DNA of 64,000 bases from Alphaproteobacteria bacterium (GTDB taxonomy: Bacteria > Pseudomonadota > Alphaproteobacteria > UBA9655). The notes beneath the pieces were generated by a model. It had not been told where the DNA came from and did not search any database. It was given only the letters and a program-made list of their open reading frames with translations. The DNA lies in the NCBI GenBank assembly GCA_019752515.1, contig JAIEMB010000012.1, positions 1-64,000 on the forward strand. Direction: 5' to 3'. This document shows, piece after piece, positions 8,233 through 16,871 of this stretch. A program made the position numbers and the translations under genes. The stretch's first letter is position 1; each line of letters begins with the position of its first letter.

Positions 8233-8744
8233 ATGAAAAGGACTTACTTAGGGGTGCTCATGATGGTTTCTTTTCTGTCCTTACCTGTATATGGGATAAA
8301 TCATAAGCTTTTTGATGAGGAAGCTGATTATCAGTTTCATCGAGTTTTTTCCAGGGAACCTGACTTAGAGGCAGGCTTAGAGGTATCATTGACCAAACCC
8401 TTTCTAGGAAAGGATGATGTCGTAGATGATGATCTTAATTTAATGCTCGCTTCAAAGGGGTGATATATAAAACACAGCAGGTGGGATCTTTTCAAGCTAA
8501 AGAATCGTTTAATAAATTTACTCGTTATTGTGTTCAGTTTTATAACAAAGCTGAAGGACAACCACAAAAACGTTTTATAATATGTGAACTCTTAGAACGA
8601 GTTACGCATAAAATGACGCTTGCTTTAAGGAGAATTAAAGAGTTTGAAAGACAGGCTGCGTCTCAAGCTGAATCTACAACAAGGTCAAATTCTTTTCCTG
8701 ATATTTTTAAATCCCTTTTTTCCTCCAACATAGAAACTCATTAA
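8233..8744 (+). pseudogene. Small secreted protein, frameshifted (paralogue 1)
   Basis: The ATG at 8233, with AAGGA upstream, opens a signal peptide (MKRTYLGVLMMVSFLSLPVY-G) and a mature part ending at a TGA at 8461-8463 right after a GGGG run (8457-8460). Adding one G joins it in frame to the next open stretch, which continues VIYKTQQVGSFQAKESF to 8744. The joined protein of about 170 residues aligns along its length with the gene at 9323-9910: shared GIN-x-KL near the start, an RV-x2-REP block, and an RFIICELLERV/ITTHLLLEAV segment before a charged coiled-coil end. The function is unknown. The GTG at 8460 could restart translation, but one frameshift is simpler. Confidence 0.6.
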
Positions 8745-8772
8745 AACGGGTATTCCAGCTTCCATCTGCATT

Positions 8773-9018
8773 TCATTCTAAGCCAAACGAGGTGAAAGCT
8801 AAAAATCCCCTGTAAGCTTCAGCCAGTTTATCAAATCGTGAAAAAACTCGCCTAGAATATTTTACTTTGAAAAAGAAGCATTTAATCAAGTGTTTTTTTA
8901 TATGAAGAATTAATCGTAACGATTCAGCAAAATTGGTCATATTAAAAAAGTGATGTAGTTTTCTGCTAGTTTCTCGTAAAAGAAGAACTTTGTGAAGATG
9001 ATGGTTTGTCACCTCCAT
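8773..9018 (-). pseudogene. IS5-family transposase remnant
   Basis: Residues 39-75 of this frame (HIKKHLIKCFFFKVKYSRRV, then FSRFDKLAEAYRGFLAF) match the C-terminal E-region of IS5-type transposases, usually written as R-H-x-I-E-x-F-F, RR-x-x-x-RFDKLA and a final GF. The usual glutamate before CFF is replaced by lysine, the preceding segment is not recognisable and no N-terminal DDE part exists. This is an inactive fragment between two degraded paralogous units, and it may have driven their duplication or decay. Confidence 0.65.
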
Positions 9019-9062
9019 GGTTGCTGAGCTTAGATAATTCTATGGGCGCTTTTAAGGGTGTA

Positions 9063-9320
9063 ATGATGCCAGAAGAATATCTTTATGGAGAAGCTATTAT
9101 AGAAGTGCGGGGCATTAGAAGAGTTGAGGATTGGATTTTAAGAAGAACTCCTACGGATGAAAGGCGTAAGGAGCACTTTTTGGAAGATGCAAGTGAGAGA
9201 TTAATTCTGGAGGCCATAGTTTTGTTTGATTTTTTTAATAACTTTGTGAGTCCTGAAGTTTTTGATGATGTTAACTTGAGGATGACCTATACTACATATC
9301 GACATTCAGAGAAGAGATAA
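9063..9320 (+). CDS. Hypothetical small ORF, possibly a gene fragment
   Basis: The frame is open from about 8967 without an ATG before 9042. AAGGG at 9053-9057 favours the ATG at 9063 (MMPEEYLYGEAIIEV). The 85-residue product is charged, with no signal peptide or membrane segment and no family that I recognise. It ends two bases before the start of the next gene at 9323, so they were probably co-transcribed. The open frame upstream of the start suggests that the 5' part of a longer gene was lost when the IS5 element came in. Confidence 0.35.
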   Translation: MMPEEYLYGEAIIEVRGIRRVEDWILRRTPTDERRKEHFLEDASERLILEAIVLFDFFNNFVSPEVFDDVNLRMTYTTYRHSEKR

Positions 9321-9322
9321 AA

Positions 9323-9910
9323 ATGAGAATGAAGCTCTTAGTCGTTTTTTTCATGACCATCTACTTTGCAACCTTTGCTTATGGAAATGGAATTAATTAT
9401 AAGTTGTTGGAGAGTACGATTGATGACTATTGTGGTCGCGTAACAAGAAAGGAACCGATTGAAAAAGAAACAATAAAATCTCGCTTGTCTTCTTTAACGA
9501 TCATACGAAAATTGGATGAAGTTGATAGAAAATATACAAACTCCAATGCTTTTTCATCATTTTATGAAGCCCTTATGGAAAGATCCTCTGATAATTCTCT
9601 GAGAGTATTTGCGGCTACTTGCAATACTGTTTATGGTGAATATGAAGGAAATCCTGCAAAGCAGATCACAACTCATTTACTTTTAGAAGCTGTATGAGAA
9701 AAACTTGAAGAATTACAAAAACAGCTTGCCAGAAGAGCACAAGATAGAAAAGAAGAAGATGCTCGAAGACAGAGCGAACCCCCTGAAGTTTCTCATGCAA
9801 GATCTGAGCTTATCAGGCATATGGACACTTCAGCTCTTCCAGAACACTTAGAGAAATTAGAAAACGCTAAAAGAGCAGCGGGAATGTCTCCAGATGCATG
9901 GTTGCAATAG
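9323..9910 (+). pseudogene. Small secreted protein with an in-frame TGA (paralogue 2)
   Basis: The ATG at 9323 opens a signal peptide (MRMKLLVVFFMTIYFATFAY-G) and a 124-residue reading frame that ends LLLEAV-TGA at 9695-9697. The same frame continues for 70 codons to a TAG at 9908-9910 with a charged coiled-coil-like sequence (EKLEELQKQLARRAQDRKEE). The nearby paralogue has a comparable charged tail at this place, so the TGA is most simply a C-to-T change of a CGA arginine codon. A functional shorter product is possible. The function is unknown. Confidence 0.6.
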
Positions 9911-9919
9911 ATTCCTATA

Positions 9920-10140
9920 AAGTGAGAGAGCTTCTTGTTTTTTCTTAGCTTTTGCCTTGGCTTTTCGTGCTTCTGCTGTTTCTCTTGCAGCGAGAATTTG
10001 CTGAGATGTCTCCTTCTTGGTCTTTTTTAACCCCTGTCCAGAGGGGCTTAAGGCTTCCCGGTTCAGAAGCTACTCTTTCCTTTGGCTTTATGGGAGAAGT
10101 TTTTTGAGGTGAAGGATCTTCTTTTTTTTCTGACCGTTAG
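9920..10140 (-). pseudogene. Lysine-rich coding remnant
   Basis: Bases 9911-10307 hold no intact gene. On the minus strand, two overlapping frames give a Pro/Lys-rich stretch (EDPSPQKTSPIKPKERVA) and, after a +1/-1 shift, an Ala/Lys/Glu-rich helix (ILAARETAEARKAKAKAKKK). They look like one frameshifted gene, with no start codon found. The rest, 10141-10307, is the upstream region of hprK. Confidence 0.3.
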
Positions 10141-10307
10141 AAACATCTCATTTTATAACGTTTTAATAAGAAACTTCTTTGTTATCTTATAGACGTTTTA
10201 GTGTGGAAATGGGCAAATAAGTATTTGGACCTTTTCTCTAAAGTATGTGAGAATAAATATAGGCTTTGAGAAGCGTGCCTCTGCTATTTTTATGAAGGGA
10301 AAAGTGT

Positions 10308-10790
10308 ATGCTTTCGTCAAATCACATTAGGACAAGCAAGGAGTCTTTGTCCAAAATAGGTATGCTTCTCGTCCATGGTACAACTGTAGACGTCAAAGGA
10401 AATGGCGTTCTTATAAGGGGAAAACCTGGTGCGGGGAAATCTGCACTCGCTTTACAGTTAATTGATCGAGGAGCACTTCTTGTGGCTGATGATCAAACTT
10501 TACTGGGTTGTGAAAAGGGAAAGCTTATAGCACGATCTCCAACGACGATCAGGGGAATGATGGAGGTTAGGGAAATTGGGATTTGTTCTTTTCCTTATCA
10601 AGAACAATCAACCTTAAGTTTGTGCGTTGAGATTTGTGAAAAAGACTTATCAGAACGATTACCAGAGCCAGCATTTATTGAGTATCATGCTGTTAAACTA
10701 CCCCTTTTATTACTCAGAAGGGGGGATCCTTTGGGCTCTATAAAAGTTGAACTGAAGACTAGCCAAAGAGATAACTTCAATGCCCCATGA
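10308..10790 (+). CDS. hprK: HPr kinase/phosphorylase, short alphaproteobacterial form
   Basis: 160 residues, containing only the C-terminal catalytic domain, as is usual in alphaproteobacteria. The P-loop GKPGAGKS is at residues 38-45, a VADDQTLL segment follows, and a MEVREIGI block stands for the HprK signature (EIRGLGI). The enzyme phosphorylates and dephosphorylates a serine in HPr. It is the first gene of a compact operon and overlaps rapZ by 11 bases; the HPr substrate is encoded three genes on. No sensor kinase precedes it, unlike the chvGI-linked arrangement in many relatives. Confidence 0.9.
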   Translation: MLSSNHIRTSKESLSKIGMLLVHGTTVDVKGNGVLIRGKPGAGKSALALQLIDRGALLVADDQTLLGCEKGKLIARSPTTIRGMMEVREIGICSFPYQEQSTLSLCVEICEKDLSERLPEPAFIEYHAVKLPLLLLRRGDPLGSIKVELKTSQRDNFNAP

Positions 10791-11658
10791 TTTTTCTAAA
10801 CGACCTGTCCTTCTTATTACAGGAATGTCAGGTTCTGGTAGATCTTTTGCTTTAAAAGCATTGGAAGATATGGGGTATGAAACGATTGATAACTTACCTC
10901 TTTCTCTTCTAGAACCTGTTGCTCATGCACACCATAAAGTATCTCAACCACTAGCTGTTTCTGTAGATGTAAGGACACGTGACTTTTCATCTGATAATTT
11001 TCTTCATGAATTGGAACAGCTTGCTAAGGATCCAAGCCTGAATACACAGCTTCTCTATTTTGATTGTGATGATGATGTGCTTGCACGCCGATATAATGAA
11101 TCTCGAAGACTCCATCCTTTGGCTCATGAAAGACCTGTTATTGATGGAATTCGTCTTGAGCGGCATTTAATAGCTCCTCTAAGGGGATACGCCGATCTCG
11201 TTTTTGATACGAGCATTCTTCTTCCATCAGACCTTAGGAGGCAGCTTAGACAATATTTTTTGCCTAGAAAAGCACCAAGCTTGAGTATTTTTATTACTTC
11301 TTTTTCGTTTCGCCAAGGCTTGCCAAGAGAAGCGGATATGGTTTTTGATGCGCGCCTTTTAAAAAATCCCTATTATGAGGAAGAATTACGTATATTATCA
11401 GGAGAAGACCCAGCAGTAAGGGAATATATTCAAAGAGATAAATTATTCCTCCCCTTTATAAAGTCCTTAAAATTACTCCTTTCAACGTCTCTTCCTCGTT
11501 TTGAGGAGGAGGGAAGAGGATACCTTACACTGGCCGTTGGATGTACAGGGGGGCAGCATCGTTCTGTTTTTGTAGCGAAAACGCTTATGGAATGGTTACA
11601 AGAGAAAAAAAAACAGGTAAAGTTAAGGCACCGTGATTTAAAAAAGAGAAAAATGTGA
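10780..11658 (+). CDS. rapZ: RNase adapter protein RapZ
   Basis: 292 residues. The P-loop reads GMSGSGRS (residues 15-22), with arginine in place of lysine, as in alphaproteobacterial members. This is followed by ALKALEDMGYETIDNLPL. The C-terminal domain carries the conserved CTGGQHRSVF motif. In enterobacteria RapZ binds nucleotide-sugar precursors and directs RNase E to a small RNA; in other groups the role is less clear. It is translationally coupled to hprK upstream and to the EIIA gene downstream (the stop TGA overlaps the next ATG). Confidence 0.9.
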   Translation: MPHDFSKRPVLLITGMSGSGRSFALKALEDMGYETIDNLPLSLLEPVAHAHHKVSQPLAVSVDVRTRDFSSDNFLHELEQLAKDPSLNTQLLYFDCDDDVLARRYNESRRLHPLAHERPVIDGIRLERHLIAPLRGYADLVFDTSILLPSDLRRQLRQYFLPRKAPSLSIFITSFSFRQGLPREADMVFDARLLKNPYYEEELRILSGEDPAVREYIQRDKLFLPFIKSLKLLLSTSLPRFEEEGRGYLTLAVGCTGGQHRSVFVAKTLMEWLQEKKKQVKLRHRDLKKRKM

Positions 11659-12071
11659 TGATAGGGATTGTTCTTGTAACACATGGTAAACTCGCACAAG
11701 AGTTTGCTGAAGCTCTTGAACATGTTGTAGGAAAACAGGAACAAATCGCAACAATTAGTTTGCTTCCAAATGATGATATTGAAGCTAAACGCCAAGAAAT
11801 CTTGCAAGCCGTTCATAGCGTTGATACTGGACTAGGGGTTGTCATTTTGACAGATATGTTTGGAGGGACCCCCTCGAATCTTGCTCATTCCTTATTGGAT
11901 AGAGGGGGAGTTGAAATTGTTGCGGGGATGAACCTTCCTCTTCTTATTAAGCTTGCAACTGTGCGAAGGACAAAAACACTCCATGATGCCGTGTTTTTAG
12001 CACAAGAAGCAGGTAAAAAGTATATCCATGTGGCTTCTCATATTTTAAATGAATCTCATGTCCAGAATTAG
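11655..12071 (+). CDS. PTS EIIA component, mannose-family fold
   Basis: About 138 residues, starting at GTG 11655 or more likely at ATG 11658. The phosphorylated histidine is in LVTHGKLA near the N-terminus; a TDMFGGTPSNLA motif follows, typical of EIIA-Man domains. It lies between rapZ and HPr and has no EIIB or EIIC partner in the window, so it probably works as a regulatory phosphoacceptor, as known for alphaproteobacterial EIIA-Man proteins. It overlaps the HPr gene by about 23 bases. Confidence 0.88.
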   Translation: MMIGIVLVTHGKLAQEFAEALEHVVGKQEQIATISLLPNDDIEAKRQEILQAVHSVDTGLGVVILTDMFGGTPSNLAHSLLDRGGVEIVAGMNLPLLIKLATVRRTKTLHDAVFLAQEAGKKYIHVASHILNESHVQN

Positions 12072-12330
12072 ACAAGAAGTTTTGATACAAAACCGTAAAG
12101 GGCTTCATGCTCGGGCATCTGCTCAAATCGTTAAGATTGCTGAGTCTTTTAATGCGGAGATATCTATTAGCTTTCAAGATTTGCGCGTCTCTGCCCAGTC
12201 AATTATGGGGCTCTTAATGCTGGGGGCAGCTCAAGGATCTCTTATTGTCATTGAAGGGGAGGGCATTGATGCTGTTCAAGCCGTTTCTTCATTAGTAAAA
12301 CTAATTGAAAATCAATTTGGGGAGGGCTAA
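12049..12330 (+). CDS. HPr phosphocarrier protein
   Basis: 93 residues from ATG 12049; ATG 12058 is an alternative start. The active-site histidine sits in RKGLHARASAQIV, and the regulatory serine in SAQSIMGLLMLGA, the target of HprK. HPr passes phosphate from the PtsP enzyme to the EIIA component. Both partners are encoded nearby, so the window holds a complete regulatory phosphorelay but no sugar permease. The next gene starts on the base after the stop codon. Confidence 0.92.
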   Translation: MNLMSRIRQEVLIQNRKGLHARASAQIVKIAESFNAEISISFQDLRVSAQSIMGLLMLGAAQGSLIVIEGEGIDAVQAVSSLVKLIENQFGEG

Positions 12331-13353
12331 ATGGTGAATCCCATTATGGTCGAAGTGACGAGGGGCCGCCACGCAGAGTCGTGGCATAGAGGTGCTGGAG
12401 TTGTTGTCGATTTTCAAGGTCATGTGATTCGAGGCTGGGGAAATATTAATGAATCTATTTTTGGAAGGTCTGCCCTCAAATGGATTCAAGCGCTGCCGCT
12501 CATTGAAAGTGGTGCTGCCGATGCTTATCATCTTACATCAGAAGAAATTGCTCTTGCGGGTGCTTCTCACTATGGGGAGAACATGCATATTAAGGCCCTT
12601 GAAACTTGGCTACGAAAATTGGGTAAAGATGAGCGAATTTTAGAATGTGGTACCCACCGTCCTTTGTATATGGTATTTGAGAAAAAGAATTCTATTCCTC
12701 ATGAAAAACCCTCTGTTTTACATAATGCTTGTTCAGGAAAACATTTAGGCTTTTTAACAACTGCGCTTCATCGCAATGAGCCATTAGAGGGCTACGTTAT
12801 GAAGGAACACCCTGTTCAAAGACGAATTGAGCAAGTTTTGAGCGAGATGACAGGGATAGATCTGTCTCATTCCCACTATAGTACGGACGGGTGCGGCATA
12901 CCTGTCTATAATATTCCTTTATTTAATATAGCTCTTGCTATGGCGCGTTTTGCTGATCCTTCCCATTTGCATTATCCTCGGCAAAAAGCAATTCATCGTA
13001 TTTTGACTGCCGTTAAGGAACATCCAGAGATGATGGCTGGAAGCACTGCATTCGATACTAATGTTATAAAGTTAACCCAAGGACAAGTTCTATGTAAAGG
13101 GGGAGCAGGAGGAGTAGAGATAGGTGTCATTCCCTCTTTAGGGTTTGGAATTGCTTTAAAGATTGATGATGGAAGTATTAAAGCTGCGGAGCTTGCTTTT
13201 TTAGCTGTCTTGCGTTCTTTAGGATGTTTGGAGGAGGACCTCTACGAGGCTCTCAACCCACGCTCACCAATCCTAACCCATAGGGGGAAGACAGTAGGCT
13301 TTATACAACCAACAAATTTTACAACACTTCTTCCGGAAACCGGGAAGCATTAG
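12331..13353 (+). CDS. L-asparaginase II (Rhizobium etli ReAV type)
   Basis: 340 residues of the PF06089 family, unrelated in fold to EcAII asparaginase. The family's catalytic signatures are present: S-x-x-K in GRSALKW, the C-S-G-K motif in NACSGKHLG, and the zinc-linked cysteine in DGCGIP. It hydrolyses asparagine to aspartate and ammonia. The start codon abuts the HPr stop, so it appears to belong to the hprK operon, linking nitrogen supply to the nitrogen-type PTS (inferred). There is no signal peptide. Confidence 0.88.
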   Translation: MVNPIMVEVTRGRHAESWHRGAGVVVDFQGHVIRGWGNINESIFGRSALKWIQALPLIESGAADAYHLTSEEIALAGASHYGENMHIKALETWLRKLGKDERILECGTHRPLYMVFEKKNSIPHEKPSVLHNACSGKHLGFLTTALHRNEPLEGYVMKEHPVQRRIEQVLSEMTGIDLSHSHYSTDGCGIPVYNIPLFNIALAMARFADPSHLHYPRQKAIHRILTAVKEHPEMMAGSTAFDTNVIKLTQGQVLCKGGAGGVEIGVIPSLGFGIALKIDDGSIKAAELAFLAVLRSLGCLEEDLYEALNPRSPILTHRGKTVGFIQPTNFTTLLPETGKH

Positions 13354-13506
13354 GCTAAGGTAAATAGAACTCCTTTTTGTAACAAACATATTCTCTTTCT
13401 TGAGTAAGTAAGGTTTTCATGATAGTATTTTTAACTGATAAGAAATAAAAAATGCGCTGAAAAAAGTAAAACAATATCTAACATTTATTAAGGGAGAATT
13501 GTAAAG

Positions 13507-14586
13507 ATGAATACAAATGAAATTTCACAGAAAATTAAAGATTTTTTGACGAAAGAAGCCAGGAACCTCTCCCCTGATTTTCCCTATCGGCTTGATTTAT
13601 ATAAAAATGGTAAAATTGATGAGAATAAGGCTGGCATTCGAATTTCTGAAACAGCACAACAATTTGATGATTTAGGATTAACAGGTCTTTTTTTCTATTA
13701 CAAATTATATGATCATTCTATGCGCGTCCCCCATTGGCACGCAAATGCGGTGGAAGTTGGAGTTGTTCTTAATGGAAAAATGAAAATTACCATTTGGGAT
13801 GGTTTAGATGAGCCAGAGATATTCACCGTAGAAAAGAACGGGACATGGTTAATTCCACAGGCCTCCCTTCATGCACTTGAAAATGTTGGAGATAGTGAAC
13901 TCGTTTTCTTTGTTGCTTATAATTCCCCTAATGCGGCAGATCGAGATTTTGCAACGGCCTGGGCAGCACTTCCCGATATAATGTTAGAAAAATCATTAGG
14001 ACTTTTGCCAAATGAAATAACTACATTAAAAGCTACGACGCAGAATCGCTTAAGTCATTACGATCCAGAGTCAGTTCCAGAGAGAAAAAATATTTCAAGT
14101 CCATTCTCAAATAACTTCTCAGTAGTTGAACCACTATACGACACAGCTTTAGGATCGATAAGGCGAGTAGATGAATCAAATACACCTCTTATGAAAGATA
14201 TGGCCTTACAACAAACAATTCTCAACGCTGGTTCGATGCGAGAACCTCACTGGTATACGACGGGAGATACTCTTTTGTTTGTTAACAAGGGAGCGTGCTT
14301 TTTTACCATGATGGATGACGAAGGAAAGGTATACAATTCCATATTGGAGCCTGGAAATCTTGTTTTTATTCCTATGGGTGTTTTTCATTCTTATGTGAAT
14401 GTGACCTCAGACATCCTTGAAATCTATGAAGCATTTAATGCTTCAAAAGGATTAGCTGAAGTCACTCTCCTGAGTGGAACCCAGCACTTCCATGCTGGAA
14501 CGATAGCTAGTGCAACTGGATTAAGTAAGGATGTCATTACTAAAGTTCACAATAAACCGAGACAAAACTATATGGTTGCTTTTTAA
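13507..14586 (+). CDS. Bicupin protein, oxalate-decarboxylase-like fold
   Basis: 359 residues with two cupin barrels. The first has PHWHANAVEVGVVLNG (H-x-H-x5-E) and PQASLHALEN, a full set of metal ligands. The second has EPHWYTTGDTLLFVNKG and GVFHSYVN, in which the second ligand His is Tyr, so metal binding may be lost or changed. The layout is that of bicupins such as oxalate decarboxylase, but the substrate is not predictable. There is no signal peptide. The gene is monocistronic, with a GGGAGAA ribosome site, and converges on ptsP. Confidence 0.7.
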   Translation: MNTNEISQKIKDFLTKEARNLSPDFPYRLDLYKNGKIDENKAGIRISETAQQFDDLGLTGLFFYYKLYDHSMRVPHWHANAVEVGVVLNGKMKITIWDGLDEPEIFTVEKNGTWLIPQASLHALENVGDSELVFFVAYNSPNAADRDFATAWAALPDIMLEKSLGLLPNEITTLKATTQNRLSHYDPESVPERKNISSPFSNNFSVVEPLYDTALGSIRRVDESNTPLMKDMALQQTILNAGSMREPHWYTTGDTLLFVNKGACFFTMMDDEGKVYNSILEPGNLVFIPMGVFHSYVNVTSDILEIYEAFNASKGLAEVTLLSGTQHFHAGTIASATGLSKDVITKVHNKPRQNYMVAF

Positions 14587-14615
14587 AGGCGTCTTTTAAA
14601 TAAAATATAGAACTT

Positions 14616-16871
14616 TTAAACGAAGATACCATGTTGTTGAGCAAAGGTAAGAAGAGAATTTCTTAAAGAGGGGGAATATTCTTCAAGAGACGATGAAAGA
14701 AAGGCTTCAGCAGCCTTCAGAGGGAGGCTTAAAATCATTTTTTTAATGTGTGCTGCAGAAGGTCCAGAAACAGATAGAGAATGATATCCAATAGCTAAAA
14801 GAGCAAGTGCTTCAATGGGCTTTCCAGTCATTTCCCCACAAATGCTAAAAGGAACGGATGCGTCCTCACATGTCGTGCGGATTTTACGTAGATATTTTAA
14901 GAAGGAAGAGGAAAGTGTATCGTAACGATTGGATACTGTAGGGTTTGTTCGGTCGCAGGCATAAAAAAACTGAAAAAGATCATTTGTTCCAACAGATACA
15001 AAATCAACTTCCTTTAGGAGTGTTTCGAGTTGATCGACGATCGAAGGAACTTCCAGCATAACTCCAAATGAAAGAGAAGAAGGAAGAAGAGAAACCTGAG
15101 TCCGGTTCCACTCATGCATAAAATGTTGACATGCTACGCGATACTCACTGATATCGGAGACCAAAGGGAACAATACTCGTAAGTTTTTTCCTTGACTTGC
15201 GCGAATGAGGGCCCGCGCCTGCTGACGTAAAATGGAAGGTTTATCTAATGAAACTCGAATAGCCCGCCATCCTAAAACAGGGTTTTCGTCGAGTACACGC
15301 CACATGTACGGAAGAATCTTATCTCCACCAATATCTAGCGTCCGAAAAGTAACATATTCACCTTTCGCATGCTCAATAACATCTTGATAAATATCAGTTT
15401 GTGTTTTTACATCAGGAAAACTTGAACGCAACATAAACGGAATTTCGGTTCGGTATAGCCCTACACCTTGAAAATGAAGTTGCTCTAGATGATGTAAATC
15501 TATGGGAAGCCCCGCATTTAATGTTAGGGAGATAGGTATGTTTTCTAAAGTTTGACAAGGTTTATCCCGTAATTCTTTGTTAATAATTTGCGATTTTTTG
15601 AGTTGTGATATTTTTTCTCGGACATCTTGAAAGGCCTCATTGTTTGGATTGACAATGATTTTTCCGTGAATACCGTCGACAATAACCTTATCGCCTGAAC
15701 TTACATGTGTTAAAAGAAGAGGTATGCGTCCAACAACAGGAATATCAAGGGCTCGAGCTATAATTGCGACATGGGCCGTATGAACACCTTCTTCTAAAAC
15801 GAGTCCTTTAATAAAACGACGGTCATAATCGAGCAGTTCAGCGGGACCGAGATTGTGTGCTATAAGGATTGTAGATTCAGGGAGCTCTTCAGATGTGAAA
15901 TCTTTGCCGGACAAGTGCTTTAATAACCGGCTTGCAAGGTCCTCAAGATCTGAAAGACGAGCTTTAAGAAGATAATCTCCAATTTGGGCATATCTTTCAC
16001 GTGTAAGACGTCGGACTTTTTGAACGGAAGCTTCTGCTGTAAAGCCTTTTTGAATATACTCTTGAATTTTTCGAACCCACCCACGGTCCGAAGCAATCAT
16101 ACGGTAAGAAGAAAGAACTTCTTGCGTATCTTTTTCATGATTGGGAGTAGATTCCAGAAGTTGGTCAATGGAATCAATCATATCACGGATAGCCAGTTTA
16201 AGACGTTCACTCTCATTCTTCGGATTCACTGAAAGTGCTGATTCTCTCCATGTGTGGGATTGATGAATGAGAGCTGTTCCAATTGTAAGGCCAGAATTGA
16301 AGGAAATTCCTTGAAGAGTTTGCATTCCTTCGACTTTTCCATCTGCTGTGTTTAGAGCAGGAAAACGTTCTAATTCTGGGACACGAGCAAGAAAATTTCC
16401 AACTTCAGTTAAGGCTTTTTCTCGCCATTGTTCGAAAGGTTTAGACGGTGGGTTTTGTAATGTGAGGACGCCAACGATGCCTCTTGGTGTGATCAGAGGG
16501 ACTCCAAGAAGAGCTAAATTTATATGATCTGCTATTCCAGGACGGTGAAGAAAATTTGGGTGTAGTGAAATGTTCTCACAAACAAGACTTTGCCCAGTTG
16601 CGGCGATGAATCCAACAACTCCCTCACCAACGCGGAATTTAACCTTTTTATGATTCGTTGTTGAGCTGTCGTAAAAAGCGTATGCGTCTAAGTAACGATC
16701 GGGAGTCAATAAATACAAGAGGGCTGTTTCAGCCCCTAAATCTTCAGCGATGATTTTTGTGGCTTTCGTAAGTCGTGTTCCTAAAGTTTGGGGTTTTGCA
16801 AGAGTTTCACTTAGCTTTTGCAAAAGCGTATTTAGTGGAGATTGTACGTTTGAAGAGACGAGATTTAGCAT
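14616..16871 (-). CDS. ptsP: PTS enzyme I, nitrogen type (GAF-containing PtsP)
   Basis: 751 residues. A GAF domain occupies about residues 20-165 (LYLLTPDRYLDAYAF, GVVGFIAATGQSLVCENI). The phosphohistidine domain has THAHVAIIARALDIPVVG-type sequence around residue 365, and a PEP-binding TIM barrel follows (GVGLYRTEIPFM, FRTLDIGGDK, VGTNDLFQF). It transfers phosphate from PEP to HPr. It is the last gene of an operon lysC-nitronate monooxygenase-ptsP, overlapping its upstream neighbour by 7 bases. The GAF domain suggests control by glutamine or another nitrogen signal, as known in rhizobia. Confidence 0.93.
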   Translation of the reverse strand: MLNLVSSNVQSPLNTLLQKLSETLAKPQTLGTRLTKATKIIAEDLGAETALLYLLTPDRYLDAYAFYDSSTTNHKKVKFRVGEGVVGFIAATGQSLVCENISLHPNFLHRPGIADHINLALLGVPLITPRGIVGVLTLQNPPSKPFEQWREKALTEVGNFLARVPELERFPALNTADGKVEGMQTLQGISFNSGLTIGTALIHQSHTWRESALSVNPKNESERLKLAIRDMIDSIDQLLESTPNHEKDTQEVLSSYRMIASDRGWVRKIQEYIQKGFTAEASVQKVRRLTRERYAQIGDYLLKARLSDLEDLASRLLKHLSGKDFTSEELPESTILIAHNLGPAELLDYDRRFIKGLVLEEGVHTAHVAIIARALDIPVVGRIPLLLTHVSSGDKVIVDGIHGKIIVNPNNEAFQDVREKISQLKKSQIINKELRDKPCQTLENIPISLTLNAGLPIDLHHLEQLHFQGVGLYRTEIPFMLRSSFPDVKTQTDIYQDVIEHAKGEYVTFRTLDIGGDKILPYMWRVLDENPVLGWRAIRVSLDKPSILRQQARALIRASQGKNLRVLFPLVSDISEYRVACQHFMHEWNRTQVSLLPSSLSFGVMLEVPSIVDQLETLLKEVDFVSVGTNDLFQFFYACDRTNPTVSNRYDTLSSSFLKYLRKIRTTCEDASVPFSICGEMTGKPIEALALLAIGYHSLSVSGPSAAHIKKMILSLPLKAAEAFLSSSLEEYSPSLRNSLLTFAQQHGIFV

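Noticed and set aside
8457-8460. Phase-variable poly-G tract controlling paralogue 1
   Set aside because: Four G residues are too few for frequent slippage; a fixed frameshift in a decaying gene is more likely.
9695-9697. TGA read as tryptophan (code change), suggested by the in-frame TGA
   Set aside because: Several intact genes end in TGA, for example rapZ at 11656-11658, hprK at 10788-10790 and pntAA, with the frame not continuing in a conserved way. A single mutation explains the case.
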